From: Acarospora socialis | Taxonomy: Eukaryota > Ascomycota > Lecanoromycetes > Acarosporales > Acarosporaceae | Direction: 5' to 3' | Assembly: GCA_025617375.2 (NCBI GenBank) | Contig: JAMYGW020000002.1 | Coordinates: 1,922,001 to 1,986,000, forward strand | DNA length: 64,000 nt | Part shown: positions 26,906 through 38,698 of the stretch, one piece after another | How positions within the stretch are numbered: position 1 is the stretch's first letter | Layout: each line of letters starts with the position of its first letter | The notes under the pieces: generated by a model | What the model was told of the DNA's origin: nothing | The model's input: only the letters and a program-made list of their open reading frames with translations | The model's database searches: none | Translations under genes and position numbers: made by a program

Positions 26906-27938
26906 ATACTGTTAAAACATTATAAACAATACATCTAGCATAGTCATAGCACTGACTTTTAGTAAGCATAGCTAAGTAAGAGTCTATAAGTATGAGACTT
27001 CTTCACACAAAAGACTCTTCAGAGATTAGTTTTAACATCAATAGATATATATTGTGTTGTTCTATTATCAAATAGTCTGTGCACTGTCATATCTTATACT
27101 GTCATAAATTTATTCTAGTAATCTATCTTTGGTGATAGGTATTGGGACTTACAGGTACCATGTACTACATATTATAATCTTTTCACATGTATTTACTTCA
27201 CCATTAAAAGATTCACTCTTCTTGATATCTAATCAAAGATCAGAACCAAATGACTAAATTTGCTTTTACTGCAGTCTGCATACATTGTGTTCCTCAGAGT
27301 ATGCTGTTGACACTGAGATGAATTCTGCATATCATGCAAAGTTTTATGGCTAACCCCTTTGCACTCCTTTCTTTCTGTCACAATTGATAATGCTTAACTC
27401 TGTGAAGGCTCATGGGCAGTGTCAAGAAGTCATGAACAAACTTCTGAACAGAGCAAAAGCTGATCTTGGTGTGTACTATCACTTTAGATTGTGACCTGGT
27501 GTACAGTAGTACCTCAATCAACAAACAGAGCTTCAAGCATTCTGTGTTCATTAAGGGCCAAGGAGATCGTCAATATCACAGTTTCTCTTTTGACGGAAAT
27601 TTTGGCTCAATTTGCTCACTGAAGAGTGTCACAGATCATGGCCAAGATTTCTTGATATTGCTGTTGGCCTCAGTTGGGGCTTTGTCGTCCAGTGCCATCG
27701 GAAAGGGTCAACTAAGTGAGATTGATTCGCTAAGTTGATGTCACAATTAAAACTCTGAGCCGGAAATGCCCAGAATTTCCCTTTTGAGTTTGGCTTGCGG
27801 TATATGTGGTCATGACACCTCAGAGATGCTGACTGCAGTACTCCATATAAGAGCACTCGTTCCCCAATCATGAGCAATCTAATACAGAGCTTGAGTGATC
27901 CATCTGTAGGTTGAGAACCAGTATCAGCACTAATCACA
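26906..27938. other. Transition from AT-rich nest to gene island, no gene called
   Basis: Composition rises from AT-rich to about even across this kilobase. Open frames at 27466-27738 (+) and 27629-28033 (-) have no family resemblance and I do not call them. 27634-27662 resembles one terminal repeat of the element at 35896-36205 (about 20 of 29 positions). The last few hundred bases should hold the promoter of the aminotransferase; I see no clear TATA box. Confidence 0.5.
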
Positions 27939-29148
27939 ATGACCAGCTTTCCACCGCCTCCCGCTAACACGGTTGACTGGCTGAATCTTGGCTTCAAGTT
28001 CATGGAAGGTAGGTGTTTTGTGTCCTTGATCATCTTGGATATTCATGGCTCAACCTGACTTCCTAATCTCAGTGAACGGTCATGTCGAGTCGACTTACTC
28101 AAACGCTACGGGGTGCTGGACGCCCATCCGCTTCGTCGCTGATCCTTTTATGCGGGTCCATGGTACCTCGCCGGCGTTGAACTACGGTCAACAGGCACTT
28201 GAGGGGCTCAAAGCTTTCCGAGGGCCTGGGGACCGCGAGGTGACAGTCTTCCGACCGCATACCAACGCTTTACGCATGCAACATTCGGCTGATGTAGTTT
28301 CGATGCCTCACGTGCCCGTGGACATGTTCGTTCAGGCTTGCCGCTCCGCCGTTGCCCACAATGCCGCCTTCGTTCCGCCACATGAAACCGGTGGCGCCGC
28401 GTATGTGCGCCCACTGCTCTACGGGTCAAGCGGTCATCTAATGATGACGCCACCCGACAGCTACACATTCTGTGTCTTTGTAGTCCCGGTAGGCGGGGCC
28501 CCCAACTCAAAGCCGGTGAAGGCATTGGTCCTTACCGATTACGACCGCTCGGCACCCAACGGCACCGGCAATGCCAAGGTTGGTGGGAACTACGCGCCAG
28601 TCTTGCGATGGAATGAAAGAGCAAAGAAAGATGGCTATGGCATGATGCTCCATCTCGACAGTGCTAAACACGAGGAGATTGATGAGTTTAGCACCTGTGG
28701 CTTCATCGGCGTCAAAGCCAATGGACTGGATGACGTGAAACTTGTTGTACCAGACTCGAAGTGCATTCTCGAAAGCGTGACGAGCAATAGCATATTGAGC
28801 ATTGCACAGAGTTTTGATTGGCGGACAGAGAAGCGTGTTATCAAGTATACAGAACTTGGAGATTTCGACGAAGTGATGGCTGCGGGCACCTTCCTCAACC
28901 TCGTACCAATACGCTCCCTCACCCGCCGCACAACCTCCGAGAAGCTGCCAAAAGGCCCACGCATAAGCAGGGATTCTGTGTCTGAGACAGTCACATATGT
29001 CGTTGAGTCTCAAGAGGACGGAGGCCCAATATTTCAGAAGCTGTTGACGCAGCTCAGGGCGATACAGCGGGGCCAGACTAAGGATGAGTTCAATTGGCGT
29101 TTTGTAGTGACTGAGGAGGACCAGGCAAAGTGTCCTGTCATGGACTAA
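27939..29148 (+). CDS. Branched-chain amino acid aminotransferase (two exons)
   Basis: Class IV PLP-dependent aminotransferase, 381 residues. Exon 1 is 27939-28008 (23 codons plus one base), the intron is 28009-28072 (GTAGGT...CTCAG, 64 bp), and exon 2 is 28073-29148. The simple open frame begins at 28045, inside the intron, and would replace the normal fungal start (PPPANTVDWLNLGFKF joined to VNGHVESTY) by nine unrelated residues. I therefore use 27939. The PLP lysine lies in GTGNAKVGGNYAP (K192); the cofactor-phosphate region EIDEFSTCGFIG is present, and the length is normal. It exchanges amino groups between glutamate and branched or related alpha-keto acids. No mitochondrial presequence is evident, so probably cytosolic. 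It sits alone between the transposon nest and a gene-poor region, away from housekeeping genes. Secondary-metabolite clusters often hold such extra copies (for example TOXF of the HC-toxin cluster), so a pathway-specific role is likely. Confidence 0.93.
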
Positions 29149-32100
29149 ACAAATCTGTACGCTCCAAGGTTACATAATACACTCATCACCTTCTTTTTCA
29201 CTAGTCTTCTCATCTAGCAAAGACATCTCAATGTGATGACACTATTGAATTAGACAAAACTTAGTATCTTCTCACATGATGATCAACAGCTAGTATTGAC
29301 AACAGCTAATAAGAATGTGTGATTTTAAGATATAGAGATGTAATTAAAGATATATTTCTGATAAATTTGCACTTATTTTTTTTTAAAAAAAAGTTAAAGT
29401 ATTAATTTTGTAGCTAGATATTTATAGATGGAAGTTGTAATGTGATGCTTGTGAAGTTAGTGTCTATTTAATATTTTATATAGCTTGACTAGTGCTGAGC
29501 TTAACTCATGCTTTGCTCAAGTGTCAAATTATGTTAGTCTGACAAGGCTAAGCTGCTGTCATTGAATCTTGTACTTATCAGAAAAGTCATAGACATTCTG
29601 GTCTCATTGGCCAATTCAAATGACTTTGAGTCAATGACAAATAAGGAGACAAGCATACAGCAGTGGGACAGAAGGATACATGGAATTTGGAGTTTCACAT
29701 CAACACAAGTGTTCCTCCACACCACTTTGAAGCAGGGAATACATCAGGTCACATGATTCAAGACACATCCAGTCTCAGCTTTACCTAGCTTCCAGATGGT
29801 ACGCCATCCAACAATCTGACCGAATTTTGCCGGTTGCCCTGCTCTTCATGAGATGAAGTAGGTTAAATTGGTACCTGCGAATTACCCCGTCGGTAGCTGG
29901 TCCTGTGACCCCGCTGACCACCTTTGCATTATCTATCATCCGTCCCCTCGGCCGAGTATAAAGCCGCCTGCGACTCCTGTCGCTTTATCCACTGCATTTC
30001 TTTCTCTTCTCCACTCTCCTGCATGGTCCCAAGGCCTCAACGAAAGTTGCCTGCCACCTGCTGACTCTAGTGCCAACAGAGAGATGCGTCACAGTCAGTG
30101 AGAAAAATGCCTCATCATGAACCCCAGTCCTGATTCGCTTGACCCTTGGGCTGCACTCTCTCGTCAACCATGCGACAGGTGGTCTGAGGGTCTACCTTGG
30201 AAGTGATGCTGACGAGGTGCCTGGCCAGGTCGTCGCTGACTTTGTTGCATGACCGTTTACATGATCATCTTAGATGCAGAACTATGCAACTCTTCCTTCA
30301 AGCATCATGAACAAACCTATCAGACCTTTTAACCGCTCCATCACAATCAACCAACACAGTCTTATCCACAGTAATTGGCTGTCTTGTCACTACTTCATCC
30401 TTTTGTCGATCTCTAACACCAACTGGTTTTGTCAGGGAAAGGAGTCTGGATCAGCGCATATCACATTGTGGCAAGAACAGCCATTTGTTCTGCTTGGCTC
30501 TACTGCATACTGCATACTGCATACTGCCAGAGGTCAACGTGAGACCTTGTCCAGCTGAAAGCGCGACCAGAAAAATGAGGGAAGGTGTCTCACCGTGGCA
30601 CGGTTCGGGCCCAGCAACATATCGTGGAGCGTCAGGCTGGATCTTGTTCGCTTTAGGCGTCCGCAAAGTGACTCTAAGTTCCTATAGCTATCGGAGAGGA
30701 CGTGTTGGACTCCTTTTCGTCGAGTATGCCTTATTGGGATTATGTATGTTCGTGTTGTCCAGCAATCTAACATCACATCTCTTCGAGGTGAGGTTAGTAC
30801 GCATTGACGTACTGTTGCATTTGAGACCACGGCGACTACATGCTTCGATGCCGCCTGAATGTCTCAGATGACCGGCCGTGATGCGGTCAACATGATACTC
30901 TGCCTACTGCACTATTATTGTTGAGTAAGTAAACTGCTCCTATAGTTGCTATAGAAAGGGGAGTCGCCAGAGCATGCTCGGCAGCTGCAGCAGGTACCAG
31001 AAGAACGTGGGGTATCTGCTTAACTGGCTGCCGCAGATAACCTGGAACGGAATCGATCGGTGAGCTTGTCCAGCGACGCACGGAGCCTGGGTGTTTCTGG
31101 CATTCACAGCATGTTTGTGATACTGGTAGGGGGGCTGTGGATTAGATTTGCTGAGCCAAAAAGTCGGACGAGACTCGAGAGCGTGATCTCAGTTGGAGGA
31201 GTTCAGCCGCCACAAAGCCGACCAATACTCCCAAAGTGGCAACTACGGCCAAAGACTGAGCACGATCGATTGCCTGGCTTTGTGTCTGGGTCTTGACAGC
31301 CAACAAGGCTTATTCTTCATGAGCAGATGCTGTTGGTGTGTGCATGATATTTGTTCAGCGCCAACCTGGTATAACAGACAAGTCATAGCACATAGGAAGC
31401 AATGCCTCTCAACGCATGCCCATGTTGTAAGACGCCGCAGTGCCAGCCGGTTCCTTTAGCCATGTCATGCAACTTGTTGTTGCCTGGTCAAAACAGGGTC
31501 AGAGTGAGTGTGCTCTGTTCCCGGGTGAGGATGAACAACTGGAGGCCATCTAGACAACTTACATCTTTTAGAATGATTCATGCAAGGAAGAAACGAAGGG
31601 AATCCGTTTATAGATAAAAGGGTCCTAGTAACTCAAGGGAACATATCTCTTATCGGCTCCAAACACTTTTGCAAGTCTCAATCTTTGGTCATTCACCTGA
31701 GTAACGGCAGCCCTCTAAACTCACTCACTATTAGAATATTCAACCCGAGCACCATGGCCAGTGTGAAGACAGAGAGACTCTTGATCATACAGAACCCGAC
31801 GAAGATCTGACCATTATGATGACCACTCCTCACGTGGCTGACCCTCCAGCACAACAAAACAATATCGACCACTATTATTTGCTTGGTCGCTTTCTCCCAA
31901 CTAGCAGTTATGTGCTTTGTCTTGTCTTTATGATCAGCAATCATTTGTTTGATCTTATGGTAAAGACAATTTGGCTCTTGAACAATATAGAAAGAAAATC
32001 GTTCAGTGTTTTCAAATCATCCACCTATCTTGAGAAAAACTGCCCATTTTGTGACATCATTTGAGACAAAATGAACGCAGTCACAGAAATCTGGCACGGT

Positions 32101-32439
32101 CCTTGAGATAAGGATGTTATTGTCTTTTGACCGATTGGTCCAGCATCCTTAGAACACTGACTTCTCTGTTCATGCAAACACATGACGGGCTCCAGACCTT
32201 CTAAGGTTATGTTGAATTGTGTTTATGTTTAATTGGTATTCATTAATTATTTTTATATTTTTATAATCTTTTATTATATATTCGCGTTTCATTGTCCGAT
32301 CGAGCGTGGCGAGATATCGTTTGTTGTTGAGATGTCAGGTGGGGACCAATGTCTGCGCTGATGACCCCAAACATTGCTTACTGCTCCTCACCTAATTGGC
32401 TATTGAGAAACCGGTGAAGAAGTATCTGAAACTATTCCT
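29149..32439. other. Gene-poor intergenic region
   Basis: No protein family can be recognised in either strand. 29200-29560 is AT-rich. A TATA-like GTATAAAG at about 29956 is followed by a pyrimidine-rich tract (29997-30020), like a fungal core promoter. The only frame starting at a nearby ATG of note is a 29-codon one (30117-30206). 30503-30527 is a short run of the 7-mer CTGCATA. 32221-32285 is again AT-rich. Probably a decayed gene neighbourhood. Confidence 0.45.
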
Positions 32440-33223
32440 CTTCTAACAATAGTGCTAAATGGTCGCTCCTCCGGTATGCCGCACCAGAAATTGTGCAAGA
32501 AGAAGTTTGTTACACCAACATGGTTGATATTTGGGCGATTGGTGGCTTGATCCTCGAATACCACCCCTACCTGCTGCAAGAAGGACTTTCCACCTCTACC
32601 CGACCCGTTCAACGTATACACCTGGAGATGGCGTCTCCTCAAAAGCGGTTCCACAATCCTTCAGTCAACATGGAGAAATATGGTAGTGGTCACAAAACAG
32701 ATGCTAGATCTAAATCCTCAGAATCGACCAACAGCAAAGTCTTGCTTACGGAGTTTGGAGCAGTTGGATGAAGCCAGAACCCCAAACTTAGCTGTCTTGA
32801 TGCAAGTCAATAGAGTCGATAGCACCTCTTTGGTCAGTCATGTGGGCGTAGATTCAGAAAAGGCAGCATGGAGCACAATACAATTCAATGGCACCAATAT
32901 CCTGATCCTGGAAATCCAATCAACAACCACCAACCTAAGTAGATATATCAACGCAAGAAATATCTACAAGCACTGAACCTTCAGTGGAATGGTCACCTCG
33001 GTCAGAACCTGCGCCGTATCATCATTGAGAAGGCTTCAAGAGGGCGAAATGGCACTTACATCAGTCTCAACAATAGCGTCACCTTATGTAGAAGGTTTGG
33101 CAGTACAGATCTTTCGCAAATGATCAGTGATTTTGCAAAGAACAATGACGCCTTGAGCGGAATCATGAGGTATTGTGATCAGCCCTCTTCAGTTTGTCCT
33201 ATCTCACAGTATCTAGTGTGAAA
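32440..33223 (+). pseudogene. Serine/threonine protein kinase relic
   Basis: The first part (frame of 32493) reads RYAAPEIV then YTNMVDIWAIGGLILEY. These are kinase subdomains VIII (APE) and IX (DxWxxG). After a shift of frame near 32575 the next frame carries MLDLNPQNRPTAKSCL, subdomain XI with its conserved Arg, to about 32800. The original frame then resumes and stays open from about 32865 to 33223 except for one TAG (about 32937). The ATP-binding lobe and catalytic loop are absent. The frame changes could be introns, but the missing lobe and the stop make a relic likelier. The downstream HET gene overlaps its end. Confidence 0.62.
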
Positions 33224-34195
33224 AGCTTCTCACAGCTGAAGGGAAAGTTCACAGTGTTCAGGTTGGGGAATTCGACGATCTTCCTCTTGCTATCAATCTC
33301 AACATCTTATTCAAAGCGAACGGTCTTGGTAGCGGGCACATCAAAACATCTACCACTGATTCGCCAGGGCCCGCACCACTCTATCAAAGGATTCTCAATC
33401 CGTCCTCCGCTAGGGATTTACACCACCGTTGAGAATGCAATAACAATTTTGAAGCAAAGAGGGATCAGAGATACTTCAGATCAATCAATCATAGAGGAGT
33501 CAAAATTGACAGTACCCCATATTAAACGATTGGTCGATGTAGGAGAAGTAGATGAGAAGAATGTCCGTGTGGTGATGCCTGGCTCTGATGGCGTTCCTCT
33601 TCATGGGCAATACGCCAGCCTAAGCCATTGCTGGGGAAAAAGTCGCCACGTTCAACTAACGGACGATAGTTACTCGACACTAATATCCGGAATACCAGCC
33701 AATACTTTGCCGCGTACGTTCAAGAATGCCGTCGCAATCACGAGGCACCTTAGACTGCGCTATCTATGGATTGACTCGCTTTGCATCATTCAAAATCTCT
33801 ATGAGGATTGGCGGGAGCAAAGCTTGCTCATGGGAGGGATCTATCGAGATGCTCTTATCAATCTTGCTGCAGCGGCGGCTGTTGATGGAGATGAAGGCCT
33901 ATTCTTCGACCGCCAGTCCGAGTGCATCAAGCCGCTCGAGGTATACAGCGCTTGGGGTCGCAATCTAGAGCTGAACAGGATCGAAAAATACCTGTGCTGG
34001 GAAGCGAATCACTACCACGACGATGTCAACCTTGGCCCTCTCAACGATCAAGCCCAGCCCTGTCAAACTGCTGTTGGAACCGCACATCCTTGCACAGATT
34101 TTGCAATCATCATACAATTAGCTCACCCCTCACGACCTTGTCCAGGAGCCTGCACTAGCAATGAAGCTCAAGGAGCTAGCCCACAACTTTTGTGA
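33194..34195 (+). pseudogene. HET-domain protein, 3'-truncated
   Basis: The open frame (333 codons) holds the first part of a heterokaryon-incompatibility (HET) domain: YASLSHCWG (about residues 140-148), LPRTFKNAV, then LRYLWIDSLCIIQNLYEDW (188-206), IYRDALINLAAAAAVDGDEGLF (216-237). These are the conserved blocks in order. The usual next block, with Trp and 'LQER', is missing: after about residue 285 the frame turns into unrelated low-complexity sequence. No C-terminal effector region follows. The start is uncertain, since an upstream exon is possible. HET proteins act in non-self recognition and cell death after hyphal fusion and are common in variable, repeat-rich regions. I read it as a decayed gene; an unusual intron near 34040 is the alternative. 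Confidence 0.72.
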
Positions 34196-35895
34196 AGATC
34201 AGCAATTATTCTTGTGCATACAGGTAGGTGCCAGTGTGACTCACAATGCATAAGCTGCTCCCCTGCATTTTCTATATCAGAAGTTCTTTATTATATCGTC
34301 AGGTCACCTCCTTTAGCAGTCACAAAGGTTGCTGTTCTCGTCATTCATACTGAAGTGTATATCATAGCAGAACTGAAAAGGAGAATGCCATGATGTCGGT
34401 GTATCTGAGTAGCGTAGGCTCGTCTGAGTGTTCACATAGAGGTGCTACTTCACCATTTTCTGCGAATGAAAGCAATTTGCAGAATGATCCGGAGCCCCAC
34501 CTTTGTTTACATCAAATTCTTGTTCAACAGGGTGAGTGTAGCAGTCTCCTGATTTAGGTGACCAACAACATGCTCTACATACTGTTGATCTGAAGCAAAT
34601 TTGTTGTCTATGTATGTGTGGTACTCTACTAGCTGCAGTAGAGTGCAGAAAAAGGAATTTGGTGGGGTGGGGCGCCAAGACTATTTTTGGCAGCTATACC
34701 TAATCAAGTATAGAGCTAGGGCTTGGCCACAGGGAACACCTAAATCAACACATACAACTTGCTCAAATATCACAGATGAGTGCTCAACTGGTCTTGGCAC
34801 TCTCTGCACCTGTTGGATTGTTAAGCTCTACGCTATGTGTGCTTTGTATGCGTTTGCACTGTTTGCACTTGTTTGTGCGCATGCAGTTTGCTCTGTACGC
34901 AAACTGCACGCATAGAGCGCTTTGTAGAGCTATTTCCATAAGTAATAGCTACTGTCCTACACAGAAATGAAGAGACCAACATTTGCAGCCACTTTCGTTC
35001 AACTGCACCTTCTAAGTTGCGTTTCACAAGTTTGATGGAGTTAACCCCATTATCTTGCCCGTCTAGCTTCATTGCTTGAAATTAAAGAAGGTTTGGTCAA
35101 CATGTCTGAAGAATGACCCTGATGTAGTGGATTAGAAGAAGTCAAAAATCTCTGCTGCTCGACGGTGTGCGTCCCAGTATCCATACTAACCAGAATTCCT
35201 TGACATCGTACCGGCAGAGGCAGACCACATTCGATGTCTAGGTGCGAAATTTACATCACACTGAGTCGAAATAAGCATGTTGTGCTACGTTGATAACCAA
35301 GATGCAGATTTCTTTTTATTACTCTAATCCCCCAGTGATTTTTACTAGCTTAAAAGCCTAAATGATGAATGGCTTGATGGGAAGGCGGGGCAGTTTCATT
35401 TCCCGCAATGCCCTTGCAGGCGGAAAAGGATTGGCCATGCTTGAAATCAGTGGAACCGAATGTCGATCTGCCGGATTACTCTGTATCCTTGCTTGCTTCT
35501 GATGAGGCAAGTGGCTAGAGACGGCAGACCTGAAGATCAAGCAAGATACGTACCTGACTAAAACAGTAGACTCAATCGTCGATGTGGATGTCGATGACAC
35601 CAATAGTAGCATCAGTAGTAACGAAGGTTCTTTCTCTCCTACTGTTCAAGAGGTACTGTCTTCGGCAATTGGGAGGACAGGTGATGTCGTGCATGAGAAG
35701 GCTATCCGGTGTTACACCTGATGAATATCTAGCTCAACGTCGCGTCAGACACACACTTTTTGTTAGTGCTGCCAAGACAATCCGTGTATGGGTAGCCTAT
35801 GGCTCGGTGTGGCACGTTCCGAACAGTCTAACCTAGACAATCATCACATCAAAAATCTGGAGTCGCACTACGGTCGTTGCTCCCCTCACCCAAGG
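34196..35895. other. Gene-poor stretch with two small hairpins
   Basis: No gene recognised. Perfect hairpins are ACTCTACT/AGTAGAGT (34623-34644) and TGCAGTTTG/CAAACTGCA (34882-34908). The second lies within a larger imperfect inverted repeat (about 34822-34930, AGCTCTACGC versus its complement ending GTAGAGCT). Short frames such as 35358-35612 (-) and 35582-35836 (+) have no recognisable domain. Confidence 0.4.
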
Positions 35896-36205
35896 GCCGT
35901 GTCAAGAAATCATGGCCGAAACTTCCGAGAGAAGAATATTCGACCTGGCTTGAATTGCACTCTAGCGTCCAGTGATACCTCAAACACCAGGAAGAGCTTC
36001 AAGCTTGGGAGATCTTCAACATCAGAATATTGCTATTGACCGGCGCTCTAACTAAATTTGAATTTGTATATCACAGGCTCGAGGAATACCTTCTGGATTT
36101 ACTCAGAGCCATGGAGATCTTCGAAACCAGAATCCCTCGTTTGGTAAGCATTCTGGTTGAGTTCGAGGGGTGACGCAGATTTCGGCCATGATTTCTTGAC
36201 ACGGC
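35896..36205. mobile_element. Short terminal-inverted-repeat element (MITE-like)
   Basis: The left end GCCGTGTCAAGAAATCATGG (from 35896) is repeated in inverse orientation at 36177-36205. The arms are about 28 bp with one or two differences, enclosing about 250 bp without a transposase. The ends lie next to AAGGG-type sequence on both sides (CAAGGG at 35891; the complement CCCTTG at 36212-36217). Probably a non-autonomous DNA transposon; the family is not recognised. Confidence 0.6.
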
Positions 36206-36768
36206 TCTCAGCCCTTGTTTGACACACCACACACATACACCAACGCCAATGCGAGGTGAAACGATCGCCAACGTGCCAATCTCACCAGGAACGGCTCACA
36301 GTTTGGACTTACCAGATGAAGCAGCGGACTGATTACGCACCACTGTCAAAATACATGGTACCAGAGCTCGCTAGATCTTGAACAGAATGAGACCTTGTTG
36401 ACCCCGCTGAAGAAGTGATCCCCTTTCATATTCGACAATTGATGTAGGATCAACGGTGTCGTGTCTGGTCTGGACGCAGTCAGAATGAAAATCTCACTCT
36501 GTTAGACTCTCTACTGCCGAAAAGTGCTCAACATTGCACCAACCCTCCATGCAAGACATCACCCAATGTTACATGCAGATTGACTCTCATCGGAAAAGGA
36601 AGCTGAGGTGTCCATCTGTGTTTCCAGACCTATCTCATCTCTTGTCCATGAGGAAGCCTTTGAAGTCATTTTCTTACTTACGATTGCAGAGAGTTCAGTG
36701 ATCTTCGGAATTGACCAGTCTTTCGTCCAGAGACACTCGTCTGTTCTCTTTGAAAGGGACGAATAATT

Positions 36769-38607
36769 ATGTTACGCGAATTGCAGAGGGAGTTGGGCGG
36801 GTTTCTTCCAATTCAGTGGCTTCTCATTGTATTAGTTGGGATTTTCATCTTCCACAGATTGTTTCTACGCCCAGCATGGTTCTCTCCACTGTCCAAGGTC
36901 CCTGCTGCCCACCCACTGGCTCCTTTCACACCGTTATGGATGACATGGAAAAGGTACTCGGGGAAGGAGTTTGATACTGTGGATTCCGCGTTCCGACAAC
37001 TCGGCTCAATTGTCAGACTCGGACCACAAGAACTAGCTGTCAATGTTATAGAAGGTGGCATCCGGACAGTGTATGGTCGTGGATACCACAAGCCATCGTG
37101 GTATGACCACTTTATCAACTATGAGTGGGTCTATCAACGCATTCTGGCAAAGATAAAGTGGTAGGAGCGTTGACATTTCCGTGCAGGCGGCGAAACATTA
37201 TCAGCACGATTGGAGGTATGCACGGACCGGTTCGACGGCGGATCAGTACTGTCTACGCCAAGTCTTTTCTACAAGCCTCGCCACACTTTCGTGCAATGAT
37301 GTCCACCGTCTTGGAGACACGTCTGATGCCCATATTGGCCGATCACCACAACTCCGGCAAACCTATTGACATACTCGAGCTTTCACTGGCTTACGGCATC
37401 GACATCATCACAGCGACCATATTTGGACTGCCATGCGGCACCAACGTCTTGCAGGATCTTGAATATCGAGACTGGTTCTTCGCCAAATTCAGGGACTACT
37501 CCGCGGGTGGTAATAGCTTTTGGTTGAATGATGTTCCCGAGCTCACGGCTCGCTTACAAAGCCTTGGATTGGACCCTGTGAAGCCTGGATATTACAGAGC
37601 TAAAGGGGAGCTTGAACAGTGGTGCCTGACTTTGGTTCACGCAGCAGAGAATTTATTGGCTTTGAACGCCTCCAAAAACGCCATCACTCCAGGAGACAAG
37701 CCCATTGTTTTTGAGAAGCTGTGGCTGGCTGTGGAAGAAGAGGCTAAGACCAATCAAGGCTCTCTTGCGAACTCAGTGTCGCTCTCCTCAGCAGAAGACC
37801 GACGCGTAGAGGTAGCGAGTGAATGCTTGGACCATATCATCGCGACTCGGGAAGACTTTGGTGCGAAAACTTCGAAATCCCTCGATATTTTGTGTATGTC
37901 TCCATTAATGAATCATAACCCAGGTATCACGCTAAGCTCGATTTTCCACCAAATCTCACAGTTTCCTTCCTGCCAGCGACGCATCCAGCAAGAGCTACAA
38001 TCAATCTCAACATCACCCTTGCCGAGTCCACAGGCTCTCGAGTCCCTCCCGTACTTCAACGCCGCGATCAAAGAAGCGCTCAGGCTGCGCCCGAACCCTC
38101 CCACCCCGAACCCGCGAATGACCCCTCCGGACGGACCTTCCACAATCGGCCCGTACACGAATATTCCGCCAAGTACGCAAATCGTTGCCTTCTCGCGCTG
38201 CTTGCACCGGAATGAAAAGGTCTTCTCGGATCCGAACGCTTTCGTTCCGGAGCGCTGGCTGCGTCCTAAGAAGCTCGAGACGGCGGAAGAGAAGGAGCAG
38301 AATGCTTGTGTGGATATGTGCGAGGAGTGGTTTTGGACGTTTGGAAGTGGGAGCAGGATGTGTCTTGCGTCCAACATGGCAATGGAGCGTAAGTTTCGAG
38401 TTTGTTTCTTGTTTGATGTTGATGTGATAAGGTTAACGCTTGAGAACAGTTATCCGCATGGTAGTTGCAGCGGTCTATCTCCATTTTTCAACTTCCGTGG
38501 AAGATGATACAAACTACGGGATCCATGGTGGATTTGTAGAGGGTGATGCTGGCGAGCGTCTGATGCTCAAGTTGTCTGCCGTTCAGAGGCACCAAACTTC
38601 CATTTGA
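36769..38607 (+). CDS. Cytochrome P450 monooxygenase (four exons)
   Basis: Intact microsomal P450 of 550 residues. Exons: 36769-37124, 37187-37860, 37924-38388, 38450-38607. Introns are 62, 63 and 61 bp, all GT-AG, and the joins keep frame. The 63-bp intron is a multiple of three, so the unspliced frame also stays open. I remove it because ATREDF then joins directly to GITLSSIFHQIS with the normal spacing of the oxygen-binding helix. N-terminal membrane anchor at about residues 15-35, then a proline-rich hinge. ExxR is EALR (394-397), PERF-type motif is PERW (452-455), and the haem motif is FGSGSRMCLA with Cys490. The oxygen-activation motif AGx[D/E]T[T/S] reads ATREDF (338-343), lacking the Gly and Thr, so chemistry may be unusual. 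Substrate unknown. Ends 91 bp from the convergent lectin gene. Confidence 0.9.
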
Positions 38608-38698
38608 GATATGTCAAAAGCCTGTGATTACAACTCCTTAGTAAAGCTCTGCAATCTAGACCGTGGTTGAAGTTTCTGCTTCGCTTTGAATCTTATAT

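Noticed and set aside
28208-29013. Minus-strand frames of 105, 168 and 119 codons
   Set aside because: Shadows of the aminotransferase with no family resemblance.
30117-30206. 29-codon frame after a TATA-like box and pyrimidine tract
   Set aside because: A core-promoter-like context alone is not enough. No homologous peptide and no clear continuation by splicing was found.
37894-37923. 30-bp P450 intron GTATGT...CCCAG
   Set aside because: Too short for a fungal intron, and its removal leaves extra residues between the I-helix parts. The 63-bp alternative 37861-37923 fits the family spacing.
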